Assembly: GCF_028583425.1 (NCBI RefSeq)
Contig: NC_072790.1
Location: 63,078,052-63,142,051 of the forward strand
Direction of reading: 5' to 3'
DNA length: 64,000 nt
Origin: Eublepharis macularius
Taxonomy: Eukaryota; Chordata; Lepidosauria; Squamata; Eublepharidae
The notes under the pieces are model-generated. The model saw only the letters and a list, made by a program, of their open reading frames with translations. It was not told where the DNA came from and made no database searches. Below, in pieces: positions 36,201-51,200 of this stretch. The position numbers and the translations under genes are program-made. Each line of letters starts with the position of its first letter. Within the stretch, counting starts at the first letter, position 1.

Positions 36201-39200
36201 AGATGGTGAACAACTGCATTGCAATTTGTGGCAAAATTACCCCCCCCCCCACTGCTTTGAATGGATACAGTTAATTTTAAGTGACACATGAATGAAAATC
36301 ATGAATACTTCAATTCTAGTTTTTCAACCAGAGATTCTGAAATGGAGATTCTGTTGGAACATGTTCACTGCTCACCTCCATTGGTCTGAACTCAACTCTC
36401 CATCCAATATCTGAATTTGGAGGCGGTGGCTTAAATCTCATTGTCTGCCAGTTTGTTGATTGAATATTCTACAAGAGATAAAAATACACATTATATGTAC
36501 TATTTTATTATTTGTACCTGCAATTCTGAACAGCAACTGAGTGTTTACTGGTTCCCAGTTAACTTGAATTAAGTGACTGATCTTTTACAAGTCAGAATAA
36601 AAGGCAATAAGCTATTAGATCACAGCGCTTTCACTAGCACAGAAGAACCCATGCATCTAGAAGAGCTTCACACCAACACAGGCATCATTTGTAAACTTTC
36701 CTCGTATTATTCAGAGCTGTAATGGTAAACGTCAAATACAAACTGCGAGACAAACAAGTGATAAAATGTAAAGTAGTAAAAGAAATAAAAGTTTACATCT
36801 AAAGTTATTCTGGCTGATTCCATATTTCTAAAATAGTAGTATTTGAAAAAGGAAATTTTCCTGTATTTTATGATACCATTTCCTCACTCATTTGATGTAC
36901 ACTCTCTCTTGGCAGATACCTAATTACAGTAAGAGTTCAGATGTAACTTACAAAAGCCCAGATCATTTACATGCAAGTCCTTCTAGGAACACTGGTTTTA
37001 CTTTGAATAATCATCCATGAACTTAGTATTTTGTTCTGCTTGCACTTTGAGCTTCTGCTAATATCTCACTGAACTTAAAGCCAGAAAATTTCCCTGCCTT
37101 TAACAGATAAAGCATGTTATTCATTTCTAACCAAGCACATTTGTAATCAAAAGGTCGCTCCTGAATCACATGCTACAGTAAATAATTACTCAGCTGTAAA
37201 TAGCTGAATGTTATGTTTTTCTCTTTTATTGAATAGCTCTCTGTTATCCGTACCACACTGAACATAAATATGTGGGCAATTTAAAGTAAACAAACTGGAA
37301 CAGGATACAACCTCAAAATGATCAGATTCATTTGCATCATCCAGATGAATTTTCTCTTCAAATAAAGTCAATGGATCTCGAATAAATAAGTGAGCAATAT
37401 GTTGTGCCAAAAGATGGTCTATGCCTATAAAACCAAGAAGTTGGAACATAAGTTAATATTAAAAGAAATAAATCCTATCAAATACCATGATAAAGTTCAA
37501 GCAGTGACAGAAGCAAATACATTATCAGCGTGCAGTTTCCTGACCAAACTTGCTTAGAAGAGAAGCTGAATACCTGCCACAAAAATTTGAAATGGAACAT
37601 TTGGGAATATAAAGGAAACTCTCCCTGCTGGTTGCTATTGCTATCGTCTACCCGAGAATATCCTTTTTATTAGTATTTCCCATTGGCAGTTAGGAACACA
37701 TGAAGCTGCCTTATCACTGAATCCAATCCTTGGTCCATCAAGGTCAGTATTTTCTACTCAGACTGAAAGCACAGTCCTACCTACCACTCGATCCTTTTTT
37801 TAACTGGAGATGTTGGGTATTGAACCTGTGACTTTCGGTATACTAAGCAGACCTTCCGCTACTAAGTCACACCCCCTCACTGCAATATACTTTTTGCCTA
37901 GAGGCAGCCGCCTATTCAGAAAGTGCATTAGTGCATAAAGCAATAAAGTATCATATTTCAAATGCAGCTACTGTGAGGTCAACCAAATGAAGCCATTAAG
38001 GGAAAAGGTCCTACTAAGGAAGAAACCAAGTCAATCAAAATCACACAGCATCACAATCACATGCATTCATATACTTACCTTCACTGACTAGGTGGTCGTA
38101 GATTTCTTTATCTATTGTCAAATCAATATCATTGTACTTTTCGCCACCCTCAGAGAGGTAACTATCTATGGAATCGTATCTGGATTTATCAATTCTGTAA
38201 CGGTTGTTCTTCAGTGGCTATGTAATTCAAGAAAAAAAACCCAGTGTTTACAAAAGTTACTGGACAATAGGAACTACTCATCATGAATAGTTATGCACCT
38301 TTTCCAATAAAAACTATAAATCTGCTTTCAGTAGTACAGTCTAAGTATATATAATCTGTTCATATTCCAAGTATTAAAGTAACAAAAATAAGAGACTGGA
38401 CTATAGAAAGGACATAAATGTAATGAGCTTGACAGTGTTAAAATATGATTTCATGCAAGACTGACAGGTTCTGGTATCCAGAACTGAGACACCAATATCC
38501 AGCATAATTTTCTGTGCTTCACTTTGATTTCACAAGTCACCTAACCCTAACCTTCACTGTTTTCCCATCCTCCATTCCTCTTAATTCAAATCCCTTGCCA
38601 AGCAGTGCAAAGTCTTCCAAAGATAAAAGCCAAGTTAAGCAACTAAGTTATATATTTGTCATGTATATATTGTAGTCTCCACTGGGGAGTGGAAAGGCAA
38701 CACAGAAATGTTTTAAATAAATAAAATGTTATTTACATTATTTAATTATGAATACATTACTACATTACAGAGTTCCACTTTTCCAGACGGCCATGTCCTA
38801 TTTCCATCTGGTGCCCTGTCCAAGTCCTGGCAGAAAGAGGTGCCAGTATGCTGTATCAGGGCACACCAGCACAAAAAAAATTCTGTATATTTGATTTTTT
38901 TAAACCTGTATTCTGGGATTATTTGGCACTGAGCACACAAAATAGCAGTTACGGTACTTTCATTCCAAATGTGAGAAGAGCAAATTCTCCCAACTACTGT
39001 GTTAATAGTCAGACAAAGTATTTCTGCTTCAATACTGATTTTGACAAAGCACCAAGAAGCTGACTTGCAAACTAAATGAATTTTTAATGAGTTCATTTGA
39101 AACTAAGGATGGACTGGGCATTGTGACTGTTATACAGACTCCGTTTTGCATGAGGTGTTAGCATACGCATACCTCTAATCCCCTCTCTTCTCGTGTCCTG

Positions 39201-42200
39201 TCATCTACTGATGCAGATATTACTCCCCAACGGCAATCAATATCGGTCACATAGCCTCTGTAGAATGGAGCCGCAGCACTTAAAGCCATCTAAAACATAC
39301 CAATGCGGGATATGAAGCACTAAGTTTTCAACACATCAACACATAAAATCAAAGACGGAGTGAAGCGGCACGGGGGGCGGGGGAGAAACTGCAAGGAAGT
39401 TTGTATGCCTTCAACACTGCTAGCAAACAAATTGTTACTAGGACTACCATTTCTCAAACTAAGGTTGTGTGACATCCCACCACCAGAAGGGGGTCTGCAA
39501 GGCTCTTTTAAGGGCAGAGAGGCCACCCTTCTCATGCCCATCCTGCTGTGCCTATATGAAAATGGAGTCCTCTCAGTTTTCTAGGAATGGGGAAGAGACT
39601 TTCCGCCTCTTCTACTGCAGCTTGCGATCACTTAATACCGGGGTAGGCAACCATTTTGGTTCAAGTGACTAAAAATGTGCAACATATACTTTTGAAGATG
39701 TTGGGGGTGGGGAGGAGACAAAGGCTTTATTTGCTCAGGTGTACTCAGATCCAGCCTAGTCCCAGTGGTGCAGCCAGCATCTCAGGAACTTGACTTGGAC
39801 TCAGCTGGTGAGACCACGCAGGCCTGGCAGGTGAGGATGGGCACAGGTCATGCACACTGCTTCTCCTGCACTGCTGAACCCAGCAGTGTTGCTGGTGCCC
39901 TGGTGGCTTGGGCAGAGACCGGAAATGGAGTGCCAGGCAAAACGGTTCGGTGTACCACTTTGGCAACCTTCCCAGTTCTCATCTGAACATCTCAAAGCAT
40001 TAACCGGAAAATGCACTGACTGATTAGGAACTCTTGAGTGGCACAAGGGAGATACAGTTTTACCACAGCCATCATAGTTACTTCAAATATCAATTTAAGC
40101 TGTTTTTAACTCTTTTTAACCAATGCAAAGAACTTCAGTGACCGGGGGGGGGGGGGAGGGGGAGGAAAGACACCACTATGCATGCATAGGTCATAGCAGC
40201 CGATGGTGGTTTTCAACTGAACAGAATACTTGTCTTCTATTTTTATGAGCAGCTCCAAAAGCTTTTCCAGGTCCTTCAGGCACTGCTGTTTAGCAGGTCT
40301 TTATCTGAGAACCAGGTTGGTGTAGTGGTTAAGAGTGGCAGCACTCTAATCTGAAGAACCAGGTTTGATTCCCCACTCCTCCACTTGAAGCCAGCTGGGT
40401 GACCTTGGGTCAGTCACAGCTCTTTGGAGCTCTCTCAGCCCTACCCACCTCACAGGGTGATTGTTGTGGAGATAATAACAAAATACTTTGTAAACCGCTC
40501 TGAGAGGGTGTTAAGTTGTCCTGAAAGGCGGTATATAAATCAAATGTTGTTGTTATCTAGAAGTTATTAACCAATAAGGAAGTTTCTTGCTGTCTCCAAG
40601 ACAAAATTCCTTCCTATCAAGACACAAGTTGAGAATTAGGACCAGGAGGACTCTTTAAGCCGCGGTCCTATAGAATCAGCTCCCTTGCTGCCCTTATACA
40701 CCATGAACAAACATTTCTCTTGATCATTGTTAAAGTGTAGCTGTTAAGAGTCTTGCTGTATTGTTTTAAGAATGTAGTAATGCACCTTAGTAAAGGCACT
40801 CTATTGCTAAGACACCCGTCTTGAGTTTTAACTTTTCCTTTAATTCTCTCTACTCAACTCATGCCTAAGCTGACATGTGCTCTCCCACTCTTTCTGAAGC
40901 ATGCATGTGCCTCAGCAGCACATAAAAGAAGTACCAGGAGCAGCTCCATGCCTTCATTCTATGCAACAAGTCATCTTAATGGTATTTTATGTACTCAGTT
41001 TAATGTCAATTCATATCAAAGAGGAAACACTTTCACTTAATTTACTTCTTAATACACCCACACGCACAATTGAATCTGTTATGACTGTATCAGAGCCAAT
41101 GTAATCTGGACTTTCAATCTTTATAAATTACTTTAACTCGAACAGTTCTTGTTATTGACTGTTTTATGACGGTGTCTTCTGTACGGACAGATGTGTGTAC
41201 GTATAATAAAATTAAATTACTCACTACAATGGGACAGATGGTAGCTAGTTGATCATAAAGGTATCTTGCTTCAGAAATGCTGCATGCCTGGAATGTAACC
41301 TATAAAAGAATATTAAAATCATCATAGATGCAAGCACTACCGTGCTGAATAATGCCTTTGCAAGCACAGACTTTGTAAAAACTAAGTTCACTGGAACTAA
41401 TGCCCAACCAAAAGCATGTTTCCTGAAAACTGTAACAAAGCCGTGCAGTAACATGTTGCTGGGGAGGAATAAAGCAAGAGGCACATCAGGAAATGCTTCC
41501 CTGAAGGGAACTATCTCCTCTCCCCACTTACTCCCAACCTATTCTCCCAAGCAGTTCACTGCTCCGATAGCCCTTAGTGGCCATGAAGATGCAAAAACGG
41601 CAAAGGAAGCAGCCTTCTTGCTTATTCACATCTCTCACTGGGTTTCCCCCCAGCCTAGCTGTCACTAAACAGAGGTTCCTCCAGAAGTGAAGAAATGCAG
41701 TCCCTCCTCTTCCCCCTCCCAAGGTTCTAAGGTATTAGACTCACATAATTTGTACATCATCCTAATCATGGTTTGCACTAACCATTATTTGAGCTTCCAA
41801 GTATACAGGCAAATCATGGTTTAGAACTACTTGTGTGCTCAGTACAGTTTTTCACTAATGGGCAAAGATCTTCAGAGATGGAGCAATGGTTGTAACTACG
41901 GTCTGTCAATTCTGACATCATGCCAAACAAGGCCTCTTTAACTAAGATTCGGTGTGATATCTGAACTGAACCACTCTGGAAATAAAAGGATGAGGGCGAG
42001 CATGAAAATCTGGAATGGAAAACAAGCCAGTATGCATGCATTCAATATACCATATATGAAAAGTATTTTAGTTCAGGGATAAGAGAGAATGCAAGAGATA
42101 ATTAAATTAAAACACATCCTTCCATGATTTTAGGATCTCTAATAAACAGCTTTTCTGTTTAAGAACATCTAAAATCTGCAATTCTTGGCGTGGTGAGATG

Positions 42201-45200
42201 CTTTAACTGTATATTTAGCATAACGCAGATACATCTATGTCTGTGTACTGCCACAGTTCACCAGTTTCAAAATGGGGGTGGCAGGAGAGAAAGAAGTTCA
42301 AAAGGACCACCACAGAACATTACCAAGATATATGGTTGCTGAGACTGAAGCTAAAATGCGATACAAGAATTCTACAAAAAAAACCCTAAAAGAAACCAAG
42401 AATATTTATTTTCATAATTTTACCTGAAGACAGCAATTGCCCATTCCAAACCCCATAGCATCCATATATACATGGTCAGGCTTGACGGCTCTTGCTGCTT
42501 CACCATCATCATTAGGGAATGTTTCTATGAATGGCGATGGAGTATTCTTGTCCTTAAATACTAAATACAAAAAGTTAACAAGAAATTAAAACAGTGTTGG
42601 TAAGCGTATTTCCCCCACTCTTTGGAAGCAAACTGTTTGTATACTCACTTGGTACATTTATCACTACTTTTTCTCCTCTTCTGTGCCGAATATTTCTTGT
42701 TAAGGTACTGGAACGAAAAGAATCCTTCTGAAATACTTTCTCAAAAAAGAATCCTCCTGAAACACTTCTTTGAAACAGAAAATACCTAAACACACTCCAC
42801 GGTACTTAATGTTTAAATAATTGAAATTGTTTTAGAAACTCCCCAGCGTACCCCCTTCGTATTTTTACTCCATATCTGCATTAATTCAAAGCATCAGAAT
42901 GATGTTGAGGTATGCTATCCGGGTTCTGCTAGCATTTTATAGGCACTTGCTTAATTATTCACTTAATGCTGCACATTGACTAGCATTTTAGTGCACTGCA
43001 AGACGATATGAAAAGATGGCAACAGTGGTGGGGGAGTGAAGGTGACAGTTCACTATGGTTCCAATAATGCATCTGCATATTGTTATAAACAGGATGCTCA
43101 CACTACACGATTCAACTAGTCAGAATTTACTGATGGCAAAAACAAGCGCTTCTTTAAATAAGGAAAATCATGGGGTGGAGGGAGCAGTGGAGAGAGCACA
43201 GGTCTCAGCTACCTGTTCACCAGACACAGACAAATTTTTAACGTGTTCTTGAGAACATGCAATCAAGCTCTGTACTTCTACATCTACCAAGAAAATTTTT
43301 AAGAGAAGATGATCACAAATTTAAAATCGATGGAGCTTATGAGCAGAAGTGTGCATTGTGTACATGCCTAATTTTCAAAGCGCAAGTTATTGTGATTAGT
43401 TTTATATTCCACAACAAGGGAAGCAGGACACTATTGCCGCATAAGATGTGCAGAGAAAAGAAAGCCATTAACAAAACAAACTTACCTAAATCTGGGGTGT
43501 TTGTTAATGGCTTCATCTGGGAAAAAGAGAGACTTAGATGCACCTGCCTCAATAGGTGTTGGGGGGCTCTCTGGTATCGTAAATCCTGGACATCCTAATC
43601 TACAGATTTAAAATACACTATTTTAAAAATACATTCAGTTATCAACTGAGATTGTGGCTGGAATAAAGTCTTGTTTGGATTAAGCTTAAAACTAGCAGAA
43701 ACGTTGAAACAAAAGATGGAAGCCACTAAGGAAACAGCATTATTTAATTTAGCGAAACTTTATCATACAGAAAGTAATAGAAATAGTTATACTACTTCAT
43801 ACATATGTCAAATTTATTTATTTACATAATCTGTACCCAGCCCTTCTGCCCAATCAAGGCCACCAAGCAGCTAGAGTCACAAACTAACTTAGGGTCCTGG
43901 ATATGCAATTTTTTGTTCCCACAACCATGCTCCTTTTCATATTCAGCAAAAAAAGAAAAAAAAAACTCAAGTGGATGCTGTTCTAATTTGAGATTAAATG
44001 TATATATTATAAGTGCACAGACTGAAGTTTAAGTTATTTTTAAAACAAACTGACTAAACCAAACAAAGTAAGAGATAAACAGTGCAATCCTAAGCAGACT
44101 CACACCAGCCTAAGCCCATTGATTTCAGTGGGCTTAGACTAGAGTAACTCTTCTTAGGATTGCACTGAAAATCCATTTTTAATTTTAAGGCATTTTACCC
44201 TTCTCCCAGATACTGCTTATCCTAAATCTATTCAGCCACTTCAGCTCTAAAGAAGAAAAATTATGAGGAGCAGCTCGATACCAAGATCAGCCAGCAACAC
44301 TTTTAAAGAACAAGTTTTCCATAAAAGCTCAAGCCAAGGTGCTGGATCCCGCTATCCACAGACAGAATGATCTTGTATCATACCTATTTACAAAATTCAT
44401 ACCCTGCACTTTTGCCTTTGTCAGGGGCACCAAGGTGGCTAGCAGACAATAAATGAAAAAGTGTCTTAAAATATTAAAACTAAATGAAACACATTAAAGC
44501 AAGTTAAAACACACATACAAAAACCTTAAAACAATTAAAACATAGGACAGGATGTTCAGATGAAACAAAAAAAGTTTTCATCCACTAGTGGAAAATGACA
44601 ACGAAAGGGGACAGAGTTTCAGAGCCAAGACCCAGAAGATCCTCTCTTGAGTTGCTACTCCCTTAGTCTCAGAAAGCAGGGCCCCAGATAATGATCCTAT
44701 CAATCAGGCAGGTTTGTAAGGGAGCAGGCGGTCCTTCAGATATGTTGGATCCTCAAGCCATTTTTGGTTTTAAATTTCAACACCAGCACCTTGAACTGTG
44801 CCCAGAAACAAATTGGGAGCTAGTGTAGATGGGCCAAGACAGGAGTGATATGGTCCCTATGACTTACTCCGTCAACATACTGGCTAACCCTGCACCAATT
44901 CAAAGTAACATCTTTTCTGTGGTCCCCTCTCACAGCAGTCCTTTCTGACCTGAGCTTAAGGTCATGAGACAAGCAATGTGGGTTGAAAGGCTGCGGTGGG
45001 CAGGGATAAAAAATGGCCTTTGCCTCTCTCCAGTCAGCACAGCTCCTCGGACAAAGGAGAAAGTACTTCCTGTTTCCATTGCAGTTTCCCAGCCCACATG
45101 GCTATTAGACCATAGGTTCAGGCAACCCTGGAAATACACTTATCCAGAGTTAGAAATGAATACCGGACAGAGGACAATAGCATGAAAAGCACACAGGAGC

Positions 45201-48200
45201 AAACCTAAGTTTCTAGTCAAAATACTGAGCTGAGGTACACTCTGAACTACCAACAAAAGCTCCTGTGTGAAATGGACCTGCTACACTAAACACATTATCT
45301 TTTGTAGCAGCAGAGCTTCACGTGCACACTGGAACCCTTACATTTGCACAAAGTAATCAGATTGCACACTTTTGCCTAATAACATCTAAAAATGCAGCAA
45401 GAAAAATGCACTGTAAACATTACAAAATCTAACACCATAAATTAAAATCTTCCTTTCTCCAATTAAAAAATGCACAACTATTATACTCTCATTTAATCCA
45501 CAGTCATTGTGAACATAAGGGGTTTTACATGCCTTACTAGAAACACAGAAGCTAACCTTGGAAAAGATGTGACAGTGCAAAGAGCTGCATTTTCTTTCAG
45601 AACAGAAGCAGCTTCCTGGCGCCGTTTTCTCATGTTGTCTTGCACAGTGTTAAATTCGGACATGGTTCCTCCATAAGGCTGTCCAGGTGTCCCTTCAATC
45701 ATATAGCTTCCATATTCTGGCCTCCACAGAGTTGGATGGCTGCAAGAAAAAATGATACTTCTGAGGTCCATTTCACAAAAGTAGAAGTACTGAGTAATAG
45801 TAATTATGAGTTAGTAAGCGGATGATTGCAAACAGGAATCATGTACTAAGGCTGACATGTTGAAAAAGTTCCACATCCACCATGCTATTTATCAGATGTA
45901 GCAATATTTTGTCAGAATTACTACTAAATTGATTGGATTCCATTGAAAATATCCATGTACACCCATAGGGACAATTTTTGCTGGTCCCCGCCCCCCCCCC
46001 CCCTCCGCCGGAAGCCTTCAAACTTGTCCCTCAAACATAAGCATAGTCTTTGTGATAAAGATATGGAAAAAATAGCTCATAAGCCCTATGTTGCCTGCTC
46101 CTGATAACAGGATTTCAATGGAAGTGCAAGACAGATCTGAGTTGGTAACAACCCATCCCAAACTTCTGGATGACCATTCCCAATGGTTTCACACAGATGT
46201 TAAAAAGCATGGGGGACAATTACCATTGTTTATAATTGTGAAAAGCATATATAAAATCCTGACTATTGCAAAAATATAACTGCAAATGTTTTGTTAAGGT
46301 GAAAACAATGAACTGAACATCTGGAACATCAACGACAATGATCTTTCACATATAAAAATGCAGTATTTTTGCTATATGAGTATACGCAAGTTAGGACAAC
46401 AGACAAGTTTCTGGGAAATCAGTGTGCAACTTTAAGAACAGCTGTTACTTACTTAGGATTTACTCTTTCACCCTTTTCTTGCAAAGTATGAAGAACTTCT
46501 TCTCCAATTAGAGACAACTGAGCTCTCTTCTTCTCATGGTCAAAAGCTACCAACATGTATTCCACCTAATGAGTAACACAAAATATACACAGTTGTAATG
46601 CATTATATTGGAAAATGTCAAAATACAGACATTTGAGCAGTTATTGGAGCGCAGCACATTAATCACTATTTACAAGTGCAGCTGGTTGTATGTGGGTTTG
46701 AACATTACGAACGCTTAACTTTGGATTTTCACAATCATTTAACTGATTTATTGTCTGCCCTCTCACTGCAATCCAAGTTGGATTACATAGTGCAAGTGAA
46801 ATACAAGAGGGTTCAGTAACAGAAAATTTGAAAATAAGCATGAAGTTGAGCACAGAGATAAAATCTTTCTGAAACAATAACTAATTTACATGGCATGTTA
46901 AGCAACGTGGAATCTCCCTTGTGGCACATATGTTTATCAGCATACCATATCCAATAGCATAGCATATAGCCCCTGTCCCTCTTATGAATTATTCAGGAGG
47001 GCTTTCTACCCAGTTTAGAGGACTAATTCAGTTTTGCATAGTTTGCAGAAAGCCAGGGGAGCTTTCCTGGTCTCCTCAGGCAAGACACTGCAGGCCAACA
47101 GTTTCCTGAAGTCCACAGCATAAGCCTCAAATAGGAGGACAGGTCTATCAGTAGCCACTAGGCTACTTCCACATTCAAAGGCATCAAACCTCTGAATACC
47201 AGTGTCAGGAGACAACAACAGAGGAAAGCCATGTTGCTGAGCTCTGTTGTGGGCCCTCCAGAGTAACTGACTGGCCGATCTGAGACCGGAAGCTGGACTA
47301 GATGCCCGTTGACCACATCCAGTAGACCTCTTCTTATTTACAGAAGCCAAAAGGGCCAGCACTCAGCAGCTGCCAATGTGTTCTTGAGGGTGTTTTGATC
47401 AGCAGCAATGAAAACCCACTGGCACTTCCCTCCCATAGCAACGGATGAACTTTGTCCACAGCCCCATTTGTGAGTATCCAACTGGCACAAAGGTTATTCT
47501 TTTTTACAGACTACAGAGATGCTCAAAGCACACAAGGTTATGTGGGAACAGAAAGCTCCTTTAGAGGTGCAATACTCTTTCCGCGGCCAAGATAACTGCC
47601 GCTCTCTCCTGACAAAAGGCACATTCTAGTTCCTCCTGAAACAGACAAGCTATATTGGCACAGCGTTTCAAAGTACGGTGACATGCTACACCTCGTTGTA
47701 CACAGGCTCAAAGCTGTGGCTCATCTACACAAGCTTAGCAAGTAGATAGTCCTTTTGACTCTTACCTCTCTACTTACAAGAGAGCACTGAATGCTAATCT
47801 GTATCACATGGTGTGACATAACTAAGGGATGTGCAATACATACCACAACCAGGAAGCGGGGTTTAGATTTATTATGCAGCGCTAAACCCAGAGATTATAG
47901 CCATTTGTACACAGCTAAAAAAATGTGACAGATTAGAAAACAAAGAACACTTTTCAAACTGCATCAAAAACCAGGCCAATACCACAAACCTATCTACCCA
48001 CAGAAGACTTTACTAATGAATTTTATTGTTTAGAGACACATTTCTGTGCCAGAAACATCATTTTAGAGAAAAGTATGTTATAAGTTTGTTTTCAGACACA
48101 GAAAAACAATCTACTAACAGTGCAACCTTAAACTGTGCTGGAACTAATTTCGAGGAAGTTCAATATACGTGTATGTATGTGTGCATGCATGCACATGCAC

Positions 48201-51200
48201 GCACACTTTAGATCACAGTCTTAACAGATCTTATATGAAATGTTAAGAACTGGAAGGAGAAAAACTAGTACACTGTCCTTAAAAGTCTCCCATCTGAGGC
48301 AAACAGAACATTTAGACATTTCCCCCCCAACAGTTCAGGTAACTGCTGACATTTATTTCCTTTGAACACTGGTAAAAGATATAAGCAAAGTTCAGGTAAA
48401 TGCTGGTATTGCAATCAGTGCGACACACCTTTTATTCATACGTATTAGCAATGCCCTGGGGCACAGCTATATTAGAAGGCAGAGACAAAAAAATCAGATA
48501 GTTTTAATATAGTATTGCGTCTTGGTCTCCAGAGTTTTCCCTCTATTAAAAGTTTGCTGCTGACCTTCCAAAGGAGCCTCAGAATATAACTGCAACAAGC
48601 AGCTTCTCATGTGTGCTAGATATTGGGGGGGAAAGATCAGATCCCTCAGGTGTGGGTGTGGTTGGAAAAAACACAAAAGCTGCATGTTTTAATTAGAATC
48701 TACATTTCAGCAAGCTGAAAATGTATCTCAGTTGGATTACTGGAACAAGTTGTTTTGAACTTTAGGTTAGTTAATTACTGTGTGAAAGGTTACGTAATGG
48801 GTTAAAGAAGTTTTATTTTAGAGTGTCAAGATATGTTGCATTACTGTATTTGCTCTGCAATTATCCATAAAGGTGGTCTATGCAAGTAATATTTTAAAAG
48901 ATGATAAATTAAGCATTTTTCTAACAAGGAACCCTAGGCATTGTGCAATGAAAAGACCCTGTGTTTATTTTAAAAGTCATTTAGCCTCTAACTTGTTAAA
49001 AGGCGGGCATGGATCCAAGATAACTGGCATATTTGTTTTTGCCTAGCCATCCAGAATCATTTTTCAACACAACTTTCTTTACCAGCCAATGATTTGGGAC
49101 ATGGATAGAGAAACCCACAAGATGGCTTCAATGAGCAGGGACGATGGTCCTGGATGCTACAGCAGGGAAGGAAAGACTCTCACTTGCCACTTAGACACTA
49201 CATTTAGCATCGCTACTATAATTTAACAAGTAGCACAACACTCAAATTTTCCTAATAAAAAAACACACACTCTATTCTAAATGAAATAAAATCTAAAATG
49301 AAAACTATTTTTCCAAGCAAACTTTTCACCTCCACTCCACCTTCTAACATTACTTTCAAGCTCAAACCTTAGATAATAATAACACAAGACAGAACTTCAC
49401 AGTGGGAAACTACCCTAACAACGAGGATTGTCTCCAGTCTCCTACACTTTAGGCATACAAATCTGCTGGTTAGATTACAAGTGAATTTTGTGGTCCTTCA
49501 GCCAAGAGTATGTTTGAGAAGCTTCAGCATACTGAAGAGAAAGTATAAAGATATACAGAAATGGCTATGTAAAGCAGGAGGGAAAGGAAGGGAATTCATA
49601 TTAGTAAAGTAAGAGACATGGCGAGAGAGTAAAGTGTCCCATCCCCCAACTCAATTCCTTCAAGTTAAACTAAGAAAAAGAGACAGGTGAGCTTGATCAT
49701 GGATTTCCATGTTGCACCTACTTTTAACTTCTGTTTCATTTACACTGGATGTCAGAGAAACATTGTGAATTAAGGCACGTTTGGTTAAGCTACAAGTGTA
49801 CATGCATGAGTTCAGCCCAGGACAGCATAATGACTTTGAGGTTTTTCACTTCCAAAAAGCAACAGAGAAAGTTCCAAGCAAATACAAAGGTACAAAGGTG
49901 AAACCCAAACTGGTGACTCATTCTGCAGAATACACATTCTACAGAATACAAGAACAACAGTCTTCCAGAACCCTTAATATATAAATTGTTTCTGATGGAC
50001 TTGTTGCTCTATCACAGCAGATGAATATAGTAAATACCTCTCTTCACTGTCAAAAAGGACAGCAGCACAATTTGTACAAGCAGGATCTGTAAACAATTTA
50101 ATTTGCATTTCACTTCCCTCACTGTAACTATGAACATTTGATTTTTATATTCAACAGTGATTTATATAAAAATAGCTACAGAATATTTGACAGCGCAGGT
50201 TCTTAGCAGGATCTTCGCGTTAACGTTAAGGAAATTTCCCTATATTTTATAGCATGGGCGTGATCAAAAGACAAAACTCATAGTGGAGCTTTCTATTCCA
50301 TAATGCTTTTCTCTTCAGGGAGTAGGGAGTGTTTGATATTAACTAATGAAGGGAGTGCATGTAGGGAGTGTCCATAGACAAGAGCACGGAAAGGTATGCA
50401 GGACACTAAAGCCTGTGGACAAGGCCCGCTGGTCAAAGTCCAAGCATCAGTTCTACGGAACTGCTCAATGGGGACTTATTAAGATTCCTATAGGCTGGCA
50501 AATAACCATAAGCAGAACAACAGCCTCTCTGTGGGGAATCTTGTTTTTGCCTTCTGGGAGCTAAAAGATTGGACAATACAGCATATTTTATCACATAGCC
50601 TCAGTGTTCAGACAGTAAAAGGGTATTCTGTTATTAAAATAAGGAAAAAAGACTGCTAAACTAAAATTCTGGAAGCCAAAATTCAGTAACTGAAATTTAT
50701 TTACCTTAAAAAGAAATAAAAGTTTGCATGGATATTTTAATAATGGCTTTGGGAAAATGTAGGAGAAACAAATAGGCAAGTAAAAAGGGGGAACAGTGAA
50801 AAAATGTAACACTACATATTAAGATATCTACAGAAATGTCAGAAATAAATGTTTCCAGCAGAATACCAAAAACAGCAGTAACTTGTTTAATAAGGATGAT
50901 ACTGGAAGTCTGAATAGTAACAGCAGGAAGAACAGAGGTGCCAAATCAAGGAAAAAGTAGAAGACCGGCCCCATAATTTTTTCACAGCTCCAGGCAAAGC
51001 ATTTTATAATCTCTGGAAGGAGTACCAGAACAGTATTTGAGATAGGAATTAAAATTCAGGAACAGAATTAATCTTTTGTGTGTGTTACTAAAGGAAGAGT
51101 AAGAAACCTTTTGCTTACTACATCGTAAGCTACTATTCACTGACTGAAGGTCATATTTTTTTTATGCTGCCTTAGAACCAAACTAGGTTTTCCCTCTGAA

